Source of the DNA: an uncultured Lachnospiraceae bacterium
GTDB lineage: Bacteria > Bacillota > Clostridia > Lachnospirales > Lachnospiraceae
DNA length: 29,873 nucleotides
Direction: 5' to 3'
Assembly: GCA_910588535.1 (NCBI GenBank)
Contig: CAJUOO010000039.1
Span: 1-29,873, forward strand
The translations under genes were made by a program, and so were the position numbers. The stretch's first letter is position 1. The number at the start of each line of letters is the position of its first letter. Positions 8,505 through 15,161 of this stretch are shown here, one piece after another. Under the pieces are notes generated by a model. That model had not been told where the DNA came from. It did no database searches and worked only from the letters and a program-made list of their open reading frames with translations.

Positions 8505-9281
8505 ATGATTAAGCTGGTGGTCAGCGATGTGGATGGTACATTATTAAGGGCGGGAGAACAGGTTCTTCCCAAGGAGACGGCGGAAGTGATTCGCGCTCTC
8601 AAAGAAAAGGGTGTGCTTTTTGTGGCGGCGAGCGGAAGACCTTATGCCGATCTGAAACATTTGTTTGGAGATGTGTCAGATGAGATTGGATTTATAGCAA
8701 GTGATGGGGCTTTTATCAGCTATCGGTCGGAGATGATAGGCAGATTTCCGATTGACAGGGAAACGGGTTTTTCTATTATGCAAGAGATCTATATGGGGAC
8801 AGAGGCGGAGGTGGCCTTATATGGGAGCTATATGGCGTATATGCTGCCAAAATCGGAGAGTTTTGCATCCTATTTTCGGGAGACGGTGCACAATCATGTG
8901 GAGAGTGTGAGCTGTATGAAGCGTGTGCCGGAGGAATATCTGAAAGTCGGGATCTATCATCCTGAGGATGTGCAGAAATATGCAGGTGTTGTTGCATCTT
9001 ATTGGGATAGTAAGCTTCACAGAGTCTATACTTCGAAAAATTGGGTGGAATATACAGCCGCAGGAGTACATAAGGGAGCAGGGCTTGATAAGTTTCTGGT
9101 GACTTTTGGTATTGCTCCGCAGGAGGTGCTTGCTTTTGGAGATAATAGAAATGATAAGGAGATGCTTGCTCTTGCGGGATGCTCCTATGCCATGAGCAGT
9201 GCAGGAGAGGAGATCAAGGCTCTATGTGGTTATGAGACAGAGAATCCAGTGAACACGATAAGGACTTTATTTGGATTGTAG
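8505..9281 (+). CDS. Cof-type HAD-IIB phosphatase
   Basis: This soluble HAD-superfamily hydrolase of about 258 residues has motif I DVDGTLL with both catalytic Asp residues near residue 10, motif II around VAASGR, and motif IV GDNRNDKEML near residue 210. The length and the cap inserted between motifs II and III fit the Cof/YidA subfamily, which dephosphorylates sugar phosphates, nucleotides or pyridoxal phosphate. ATG 8505 has GGAAGG eight to ten bases upstream; an in-frame ATG at 8448 lies inside the preceding gene. It starts five bases after that gene, so it is probably the last gene of the MoxR operon. No clear terminator separates it from the BMC promoter, so read-through is possible. 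Confidence 0.9.
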   Translation: MIKLVVSDVDGTLLRAGEQVLPKETAEVIRALKEKGVLFVAASGRPYADLKHLFGDVSDEIGFIASDGAFISYRSEMIGRFPIDRETGFSIMQEIYMGTEAEVALYGSYMAYMLPKSESFASYFRETVHNHVESVSCMKRVPEEYLKVGIYHPEDVQKYAGVVASYWDSKLHRVYTSKNWVEYTAAGVHKGAGLDKFLVTFGIAPQEVLAFGDNRNDKEMLALAGCSYAMSSAGEEIKALCGYETENPVNTIRTLFGL

Positions 9282-9344
9282 AGATATTATGAGAGGTATG
9301 TTGTTGGATTTTCTTTCTTTGTGTTGTTTTTGCTTGGATCGCCA

Positions 9345-9373
9345 TTGACAAGCATAGGGCGCAAGAGTATAAT
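9345..9373 (+). promoter_or_regulatory. Perfect-consensus sigma-A promoter of the BMC operon
   Basis: TTGACA (9345-9350), a 17-base spacer and TATAAT (9368-9373) match the housekeeping consensus exactly. Transcription would begin near 9380, leaving a leader of about 80 bases before the dehydratase gene. A promoter this strong in a costly catabolic operon implies repression; the DeoR-type regulator at 22207 is the obvious candidate (inference). Confidence 0.8.
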
Positions 9374-9394
9374 AAACGTATGGCATCGGAGATG

Positions 9395-9426
9395 GTCTGC
9401 CGTGTTGAAATCAGGGCTTGGCAGAC
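9395..9426 (+). promoter_or_regulatory. Inverted repeat in BMC operon leader, possible operator
   Basis: GTCTGCC (9395-9401) and GGCAGAC (9420-9426) form a 7-bp inverted repeat with an 18-base interval, about 15-47 bases downstream of the predicted transcription start. It could be a repressor operator or a leader hairpin. There is no U-tract, so it is not a terminator. Confidence 0.35.
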
Positions 9427-9461
9427 TGCCGAAGCGAAATAAAATAAGAAGGAGGAAGGGT

Positions 9462-11987
9462 ATGAAGTATAATGCGGAGCCAGTCGCAAAGAGCCCAAGG
9501 ATTCCGGCGCTTATCGACGATTTGTACAAAAGGCTGCCGGAGATTGAGGCGGACCGTGCAGTTCTGCTGACGGAATCCTACAAGGAGACGGAAGGGATGC
9601 CGGTTATCACCAGACGTGCATTGGCATTTGAGAAGATTCTTACGAATATTCCGATTGTGATACGGCCGGGTGAGCTGCTGCTTGGAAGCACGACAAAGAA
9701 GCCAAGGGGCTGTCAGGTATTCCCCGAATTCTCTTTTGAGTGGCTGGAGGCAGAATTTGATACGATTGCAGAGCGGGCGGCAGATCCATTCTACATAGCG
9801 GAGGATACAAAGAAGACGCTGCATGAGGTATATCAATACTGGAAGGGAAAGACGACCAGCGAGCTGGCGGCTTCCTATATGGCTCCTGAGACACTCACAG
9901 CACAGGCCCACAATATGTTTACGGCGGGGAATTATTTCTATAACGGCGTGGGGCATGTCACAGTGAAGTACTGGGAGGTGCTTGAGATAGGGTTTAGCGG
10001 AATCCGCAAGAAAGCGGAGGATGAGCTTGCTCTGTGTATGCCGGGTGATGCGGATTATGCGAAGAAAAGTCATTTTCTCAACGCTGTGATCACAAGCTGT
10101 AACGCTGTTATTCACTATGCAAACCGCTATGCCGATCTGGCGCAGAAGGAGGCGGATCAGTGCAGCGATCCTGCGAGAAAGGCTGAACTTTTACAGATGG
10201 CGAAGAATTGCCGCAGGGTGCCAGAGTTTGGAGCGACGAGTTTTTATGAGGCATGTCAGTCCTTCTGGTTTGTACAGATGCTTTTGCAGGTGGAATCAAG
10301 CGGTCATTCTATCTCGCCGGGACGTTTTGATCAGTATATGTATCCCTATTATAAAAAGGATCTGGACGAGGGCAGGATTACTAGGGAGTTTGCGCAGGAA
10401 TTAATAGATAATATCTGGGTAAAGCTGAATGATCTGAATAAGGTGAGAGATGCAGCGTCTGCGGAGGGATTCGCGGGCTATGGATTGTTCCAGAATCTGA
10501 TTGTCGGCGGGCAGGACAGCGAGGGCATGGATGTGACCAATGATCTGTCCTTTATGTGCTTGGAGGCTTCTATTCAGGTTCCGCTGCCGCAGCCTTCTCT
10601 GTCCATCCGTGTGTGGAATGGGACTCCTACCGATCTGATGCTTAAGGCAGCAGAGGTGACAAGAACAGGCATTGGCCTGCCAGCTTATTATAATGATGAG
10701 GTGATTATTCCGGCGTTAATAAACAGGGGCATCTCGCTGGCAGATGCGAGAGATTATAATATTATTGGATGTGTGGAGCCGCAGAAGGCAGGTAAGACAG
10801 AGGGATGGCACGACGCAGCGTTCTTCAATATGTGCCGTGTGTTGGAGCTGGTATTTTCCAATGGCATGGATAAGGGCGAGCAGGTTGGAATTCGAACAGG
10901 CGACGTGACACAGATGAAGACCTTCGAGGAATTTTATAATGCCTACAAGGCACAGATGGAATATATGATAAGTCTGTTGGTCAACGCGGATAATGCCATA
11001 GATGTCGCTCATGCGGAGCGCTGTCCGCTGCCTTTTGAATCTTGTATGCTGGATGACTGCATTAAGCGGGGAAAGAGCACACAGGAGGGCGGAGCGGTCT
11101 ATAATTTCACAGGTCCTCAGGGCTTTGGCATTGCCAATGTGGCAGATTCCTTAAGCGCGGTGAGAAAACTAGTGTATGAAGATCACACGGTGACGATGGC
11201 AGAGCTTAAGGAGGCGCTTGAGAATAACTTTGGAAAGGGTATTTCGGCAGAGAAAGCGGAGGAGGTCACAAAGGAAGTGGTCAGAGCCATGACAAGCATG
11301 GGGAAGACAGTGAGTGAGGAACAGATTGCTCAGATTTTCGTGACTGCACTTTCCGGCAGCGTGAGCGAGGAGAAAAAGAAGCGCTATGAAGAAATTCTTG
11401 CCTTGATTGAGGCGGTTCCAAAGTATGGAAATGATATAGAAGAGGTGGATCTATTTGCCCGCGATGTGGCATATACTTACACAAAGCCTTTGGAGAAGTA
11501 CAAGAATCCAAGGGGAGGAATCTTTCAGGCAGGTCTGTATCCGGTATCGGCGAACGTGCCATTGGGCCAGCAGACCGGAGCAACACCGGACGGACGTCTT
11601 GCAAACACACCGGTTGCGGACGGAGTGGGACCTATGTCAGGAAGAGATGTACATGGTCCGACTGCTACAGCGAACTCTGTGGCAAGACTGGATCACGCGA
11701 TCGCGTCCAACGGTACATTGTTTAATCAGAAATTCCATCCTTCTGCGCTTAAGGGAAGAACGGGACTTCTTAATTTCACCGCTCTGATCCGTACCTTCTT
11801 TGACAAGAAGGGGATGCATATGCAGTTTAATGTGGTCAGCCGTGAGACTTTGCTGGACGCACAGAAGAATCCTGAGAAGTATAAGACACTTGTGGTGCGC
11901 GTGGCAGGCTACAGCGCATTGTTCACCACCTTGTCCCGTTCCCTTCAGGATGATATTATCAACCGGACAGAGCAGAATGGGATATAG
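9462..11987 (+). CDS. B12-independent glycyl radical 1,2-propanediol dehydratase
   Basis: This glycyl radical enzyme of about 841 residues is predicted to dehydrate 1,2-propanediol to propionaldehyde inside the microcompartment. The active-site set of diol dehydratases is present: H165, H282-S283 (GHSISPGRFDQY), the GCVEP loop with Cys437 and Glu439, and Asp451 in EGWHDAAFF. These correspond to H164, H281/S282, C433, E435 and D447 of Clostridium butyricum glycerol dehydratase. The radical site is Gly816 in RVAGYSALF, 25 residues from the C-terminus. ATG 9462 follows AAGGAGGAAGG directly; an upstream in-frame ATG at 9321 precedes the promoter. No encapsulation peptide is evident at the N-terminus. 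Glycerol is an alternative substrate, but the aldolase in the operon argues for propanediol. Confidence 0.93.
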   Translation: MKYNAEPVAKSPRIPALIDDLYKRLPEIEADRAVLLTESYKETEGMPVITRRALAFEKILTNIPIVIRPGELLLGSTTKKPRGCQVFPEFSFEWLEAEFDTIAERAADPFYIAEDTKKTLHEVYQYWKGKTTSELAASYMAPETLTAQAHNMFTAGNYFYNGVGHVTVKYWEVLEIGFSGIRKKAEDELALCMPGDADYAKKSHFLNAVITSCNAVIHYANRYADLAQKEADQCSDPARKAELLQMAKNCRRVPEFGATSFYEACQSFWFVQMLLQVESSGHSISPGRFDQYMYPYYKKDLDEGRITREFAQELIDNIWVKLNDLNKVRDAASAEGFAGYGLFQNLIVGGQDSEGMDVTNDLSFMCLEASIQVPLPQPSLSIRVWNGTPTDLMLKAAEVTRTGIGLPAYYNDEVIIPALINRGISLADARDYNIIGCVEPQKAGKTEGWHDAAFFNMCRVLELVFSNGMDKGEQVGIRTGDVTQMKTFEEFYNAYKAQMEYMISLLVNADNAIDVAHAERCPLPFESCMLDDCIKRGKSTQEGGAVYNFTGPQGFGIANVADSLSAVRKLVYEDHTVTMAELKEALENNFGKGISAEKAEEVTKEVVRAMTSMGKTVSEEQIAQIFVTALSGSVSEEKKKRYEEILALIEAVPKYGNDIEEVDLFARDVAYTYTKPLEKYKNPRGGIFQAGLYPVSANVPLGQQTGATPDGRLANTPVADGVGPMSGRDVHGPTATANSVARLDHAIASNGTLFNQKFHPSALKGRTGLLNFTALIRTFFDKKGMHMQFNVVSRETLLDAQKNPEKYKTLVVRVAGYSALFTTLSRSLQDDIINRTEQNGI

Positions 11988-12006
11988 GAGTATGCCTGCT
12001 AAATAA

Positions 12007-12050
12007 GAAGTATTGGACTCACACTGAGCCGCCGCAGGCGGCATGAGGAT
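12007..12050 (+). repeat. Short hairpin repeat, copy c, between dehydratase and activase genes
   Basis: GAAGTATTGGA-CTCACACT-GAG precedes a 6-bp GC stem GCCGCC-GCA-GGCGGC (12028-12042), followed by ATGAGGATTG. The parts match copy b at 5047 in order and spacing. Here the 3' end of the repeat supplies the ribosome binding site region of the activase gene. Confidence 0.4.
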
Positions 12051-12054
12051 TGAT

Positions 12055-12852
12055 ATGGAAGAAAATAGAGATTACTGGGGGATTCAGGGCAGAATATTTG
12101 ATATTCAGAGATATTCCATCCATGATGGGCCGGGAATTCGCACCATTGTGTTTTTAAAGGGCTGTTATCTGCGATGCCGTTGGTGTTGCAATCCTGAGTC
12201 ACAGGAGTACAAGATTCAGAGTATGACAGTGGCGGGAAAGCAGAAGGTGATTGGCCGCGATGTGACGGTGGCGGAGGTGATAGCGGAGCTTGATAAGGAT
12301 GAGGCATATTACAGGCGCTCTGGCGGCGGGATCACCCTGTCAGGAGGAGAGTGCTTGTTCCAGCCGGATTTCTCTGCTGCGCTTTTGCGGGCAGCAAAGG
12401 AGAGAGGCTATCACACGGCGATTGAGTCCACTGGCTGTGCACCCTATGAGGAGATACAGAAGCTGCTTCCTTATCTGGATCTGTATTTGATGGACATCAA
12501 GCATATGGATTCGGACAAGCACAAGCAATTTACCGGACAGCCCAATGACAGGATTCTTGAAAATGCAAAGCGCATTGCACAGGATGCGAGGGAGTTGATT
12601 ATCCGTGTCCCTGTAATCCCAACTTTTAATCATACAGAAGAGGAAATCTGCGACATTTCTCTATTTGCCGCATCCCTGCCGAGGGTGGAGCAGCTTCATC
12701 TGCTTCCTTATCACAGGCTGGGACAGGATAAATATACTGGGCTTGGCAGAACCTACACACTTGCCGATATAGAGCCGATGACAGAGGAGTATATGCAAGG
12801 TCTTTTGAGGGCGGCGGAGCACTCTGGGCTGCACTGCCAGATAGGAGGCTAG
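12055..12852 (+). CDS. Glycyl radical enzyme activating enzyme (radical SAM)
   Basis: This radical SAM protein of about 265 residues would install the glycyl radical on the dehydratase encoded just upstream. The cluster motif is GCYLRCRWCCNPE (CxxxCxxC), preceded by the activase hallmark RYSIHDGPGIRT. Further motifs are the SAM-binding GGGITLSGGE, then YLMDIKHMD and a late IRVPVIPTFN. After the cluster motif the chain goes straight to MTVAGKQKVIGRDVTVAEV, so the two-cluster ferredoxin insert of many dehydratase and choline-lyase activases is absent, and the length is closer to PflA-type enzymes. ATG 12055 is preferred because GAGGAT lies five bases upstream; ATG 12043 would start inside the hairpin. 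Confidence 0.92.
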   Translation: MEENRDYWGIQGRIFDIQRYSIHDGPGIRTIVFLKGCYLRCRWCCNPESQEYKIQSMTVAGKQKVIGRDVTVAEVIAELDKDEAYYRRSGGGITLSGGECLFQPDFSAALLRAAKERGYHTAIESTGCAPYEEIQKLLPYLDLYLMDIKHMDSDKHKQFTGQPNDRILENAKRIAQDARELIIRVPVIPTFNHTEEEICDISLFAASLPRVEQLHLLPYHRLGQDKYTGLGRTYTLADIEPMTEEYMQGLLRAAEHSGLHCQIGG

Positions 12853-12856
12853 ATGC

Positions 12857-13219
12857 ATGGATATGGAAGATAAGATGAGAATTGTCCAAGAACTGGTGCC
12901 CGGCAAGCAGATTACATTGGCGCATATTATAGCGAATCCTGATAAGATTCTGTATCAAAAGCTGGGGCTTGATCCTGCCGTGGATTACACGGGAGGAGGG
13001 GCGATAGGCATTGTCACCATGAGTCCCAGCGAGACGGCTGTGATCGCTGCGGATCTCGCCATGAAAGCATCTGGGATAGAGCTTGGATTTGTTGACCGCT
13101 TTAGCGGGACATTAATAATAACAGGAAGTATATCAGAGGTGGAAGCTTCCCTGCGATCGATTCTTGATTATACACAGGACAAGCTTATGTTTACTGTGTG
13201 TGAGATAACCCGCACATAG
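12857..13219 (+). CDS. pduU: BMC shell protein, PduU/EutS type
   Basis: This 120-residue shell protein belongs to the circularly permuted BMC-domain group, which forms hexamers carrying a small beta barrel from the N-terminal segment (about residues 8-25, IVQELVPGKQITLAHIIANP). The family features GAIGIVTMSPSETAVIAADLA and GFVDRFSGTLIITGSISEVE are visible. PduU/EutS hexamers are minor shell components and may anchor partner proteins. ATG 12857 has AGGAGG eight bases upstream, overlapping the end of the activase gene. It is followed by a pduV/eutP-like GTPase gene, the same pairing as in pdu and eut operons. Confidence 0.93.
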   Translation: MDMEDKMRIVQELVPGKQITLAHIIANPDKILYQKLGLDPAVDYTGGGAIGIVTMSPSETAVIAADLAMKASGIELGFVDRFSGTLIITGSISEVEASLRSILDYTQDKLMFTVCEITRT

Positions 13220-13238
13220 GCGGTGGATGAGGCCAAGC

Positions 13239-13715
13239 ATGAAAAAGATAATACTTATGGGCCGCAGTGAATGTGGAAAAACCTCACTGACACAAGCGAT
13301 GAGAGGGGAGCGAATCACTTATCACAAGACACAGTATATTAATCATTATGATGTGATTATTGACACGCCGGGCGAGTATGCAGAAAATAAAATACTTGGC
13401 AGAGCATTGGCTCTGTATTCCTATGAGGCGGATGTGGTTGGGCTGCTTGCCAGCGCCACAGAACCTTATACGCTGTATCCCCCCAATATTACCTGTATGG
13501 TAAACAGGGAGGTGATCGGGATTGTCACACAGATTGACAGACCGGGCGCAAGGGCAGAGCTGGCAGCAGGATGGCTTAAAAACGCAGGATGCAAGGATAT
13601 TTTCTTCGTCAGCTCCATGACCGGGGAGGGCGTGGCAGAGATTCTGGAACATTTGTGCGAGCCGGGTGATATTCTGCCGTGGAAGGTGGAAAATCCTCAA
13701 GAATATATAGAATAA
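13239..13715 (+). CDS. pduV: PduV/EutP-family P-loop NTPase
   Basis: This small Ras-like P-loop protein of about 158 residues has G1 loop GRSECGKTS (about residues 8-16), G3-like DTPGEY and the base-recognition equivalent TQID. PduV in Salmonella associates with the compartment surface and influences its movement, and EutP may act as an acetate kinase; the activity of this protein is not settled by sequence. ATG 13239 is preferred, with GAGG six bases upstream; ATG 13227 would add four residues. It directly follows the PduU-like gene. A 117-base spacer with its own promoter then separates it from the aldolase. Confidence 0.88.
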   Translation: MKKIILMGRSECGKTSLTQAMRGERITYHKTQYINHYDVIIDTPGEYAENKILGRALALYSYEADVVGLLASATEPYTLYPPNITCMVNREVIGIVTQIDRPGARAELAAGWLKNAGCKDIFFVSSMTGEGVAEILEHLCEPGDILPWKVENPQEYIE

Positions 13716-13740
13716 AACAGAGAATTTTGCGGTTATTTCC

Positions 13741-13769
13741 TTGACGTAGTGAGATGGTAATGGTAAAAT
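13741..13769 (+). promoter_or_regulatory. Internal promoter before aldolase/shell half of BMC operon
   Basis: TTGACG (13741-13746), a 17-base spacer and TAAAAT (13764-13769) differ from consensus by one base in each hexamer. They lie in the longest early spacer of the operon, about 63 bases before the aldolase start. This would let the aldolase, downstream enzymes and most shell genes be transcribed apart from the dehydratase and activase. Confidence 0.6.
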
Positions 13770-13832
13770 AAAGGAAGAAACAAGAACAATCAACACAAAA
13801 CCAAATTTTTAAAAGCATAAGGAGGATAAAAA

Positions 13833-14636
13833 ATGGTATCAGAATACGAAATCAAAAAGCAGATTTGTGACATCGGCAAGAGGATTTATGACAGAAATAT
13901 GGTTGCTGCCAACGATGGCAATATCTCTGTAAAGCTGAATGATAATGAATTTCTCTGCACACCAACTGGCGTGAGCAAGGGCTTTATGACACCAGATTAT
14001 ATCTGCAAGGTGGACAAGAATGGCAAGGTGCTTCAGGCAAATGGCAATTTCAGACCTTCTTCAGAGATCAAGATGCATATGAGGGTATATCAGTGCCGTC
14101 CTGATGTTGGCGCTGTCGTACATGCACATCCTACCTTTGCGACATCCTTCGCTATCGCAGGGATTCCGCTTACCCAGCCAATTATGCCAGAGGCTGTTAT
14201 CGCTCTTGGCTGTGTTCCGATTGCAAAATATGGCAGACCTTCCACAGAGGAGATTCCTGATGCAGTGGAGGAGTGGCTTCCATACTATGATGCAGTTCTT
14301 CTTGAGAGCCATGGTGCACTGACCTTCAGCACAGATCTGCTAAATGCTTACCATAAGATGGAGTCCGTTGAGTTTTATGCAGAGCTTCTGTATAAGTCAA
14401 GACAGCTTGGCGGACCGAAGGAGTTCACTCCAGAGCAGGTAGAGCAGCTCTATGAGATCAGAAGACAGTTCGGACTTCCCGGAAAGCATCCGGCGAATGT
14501 GTGCCCGAATGTGAAGGCTGGCAAGCCTAGCTGCCATAGCTGTGGAGGAAATTGCCATGGATCAGCAAACACTGAGACAGATGCAGTGGTTGCAGAGATC
14601 ACAAAGAGAGTGATGGAGCAGTTGAATTTAAGATAA
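13833..14636 (+). CDS. Class II aldolase with C-terminal encapsulation peptide
   Basis: This zinc aldolase of 267 residues, FucA/RhaD-like, is predicted to cleave L-fuculose-1-phosphate or L-rhamnulose-1-phosphate to DHAP and L-lactaldehyde. Visible motifs are NDGNISVKL, the acidic SSEIKMH region, zinc ligands in VVHAHPTF (HxH) and a later His in LLESHGAL. The catalytic domain ends near residue 215. It is followed by a Cys/His-rich linker (C224, C234, H235, C237, C241, H242) and a terminal amphipathic helix VAEITKRVMEQL (253-264) that matches the encapsulation motif on four other enzymes here. Free FucA is about 215 residues, so the tail is an addition. A strong AAGGAGGA site precedes ATG 13833. 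The choice between fucose and rhamnose substrate is open. Confidence 0.9.
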   Translation: MVSEYEIKKQICDIGKRIYDRNMVAANDGNISVKLNDNEFLCTPTGVSKGFMTPDYICKVDKNGKVLQANGNFRPSSEIKMHMRVYQCRPDVGAVVHAHPTFATSFAIAGIPLTQPIMPEAVIALGCVPIAKYGRPSTEEIPDAVEEWLPYYDAVLLESHGALTFSTDLLNAYHKMESVEFYAELLYKSRQLGGPKEFTPEQVEQLYEIRRQFGLPGKHPANVCPNVKAGKPSCHSCGGNCHGSANTETDAVVAEITKRVMEQLNLR

Positions 14637-14655
14637 TACCTGTTGGGAGGCGCAT

Positions 14656-15147
14656 ATGCGGGAACAGGAAATTACGCAGCTTGTGGCATCCGTGATGGAT
14701 GCCATGGCAGATACCATAAGCGTCCATATTTCTCTTAAGCAGGCGAAGGCACTGATTGAGAAGGTGGAGGCAAGAGCGGCAGAGATGGGGGTCAATGCGG
14801 TGATTGCAGTGTCAAATTCGTGCGCGAATCCCGTAGCTGTCCATTGTATGGACAACTCCTACATCGCAAGCTATGATGTGGCATTTCAGAAAGCCTATAC
14901 GGTGGTTGCTCTGAAGATGTCGACGATGGAATTAAAACAGTTAAGTCAGCCTAATGGTCCTCTCTACGGCATCCAGCACACCAACCAAGGAAGAATCGTG
15001 ATCTTTGGCGGCGGGGAGCCACTCACTGTAAATGAAAGGATCGTTGGTGGGCTTGGCGTCAGCGGTGGTTCGGAGGAGCAGGATGCAGCGCTGGCGGCAT
15101 ATGGCAGACAAGCGTTTGAAGCTTGGCAAAATGGAGCACAAGAATAA
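14656..15147 (+). CDS. GlcG/HbpS-like (PduO C-terminal domain) protein with N-terminal targeting helix
   Basis: This is a 163-residue protein. Residues from about 22 onward match the GlcG/HbpS fold (PF03928), the same domain found at the C-terminus of PduO: LKQAKALIEKVEARAAEMGV, FQKAYTVVALKMST and VGGLGVSGGSEEQDAALA. The adenosyltransferase domain of PduO is missing, which fits a B12-independent pathway. The N-terminus contains ITQLVASVMDAM, the encapsulation motif shared with neighbouring enzymes, so it is probably lumenal. GlcG/HbpS proteins bind haem or flavin-related ligands in some cases; the role in microcompartments is not established. ATG 14656 follows TTGGGAGG; the stop is 14 bases before the PduP start. 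Confidence 0.85.
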   Translation: MREQEITQLVASVMDAMADTISVHISLKQAKALIEKVEARAAEMGVNAVIAVSNSCANPVAVHCMDNSYIASYDVAFQKAYTVVALKMSTMELKQLSQPNGPLYGIQHTNQGRIVIFGGGEPLTVNERIVGGLGVSGGSEEQDAALAAYGRQAFEAWQNGAQE

Positions 15148-15161
15148 GAGGAGGTTTTGAG

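Noticed and set aside
9321..9461. In-frame N-terminal extension of the glycyl radical enzyme (47 extra residues)
   Set aside because: It starts upstream of the -35 of the consensus promoter, has no ribosome binding site, and the residues are unlike the family. AAGGAGGAAGG directly precedes ATG 9462.
9411..10115. 234-codon minus-strand open frame inside the dehydratase gene
   Set aside because: Antisense shadow of a strongly conserved gene, with low-complexity Cys/Arg/His-rich content typical of antisense reading.
9462..11987. Pyruvate formate-lyase or choline TMA-lyase as identity of the glycyl radical enzyme
   Set aside because: The active site has a single Cys in GCVEP with the diol-dehydratase His/Ser/Asp set. 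PFL would show adjacent Cys-Cys, and CutC-type loci lack the aldolase and usually have different active-site residues and longer N-termini.
14656..15147. PduO adenosyltransferase
   Set aside because: Only the C-terminal GlcG/HbpS-type domain is present; the ATP:cobalamin adenosyltransferase domain is missing.
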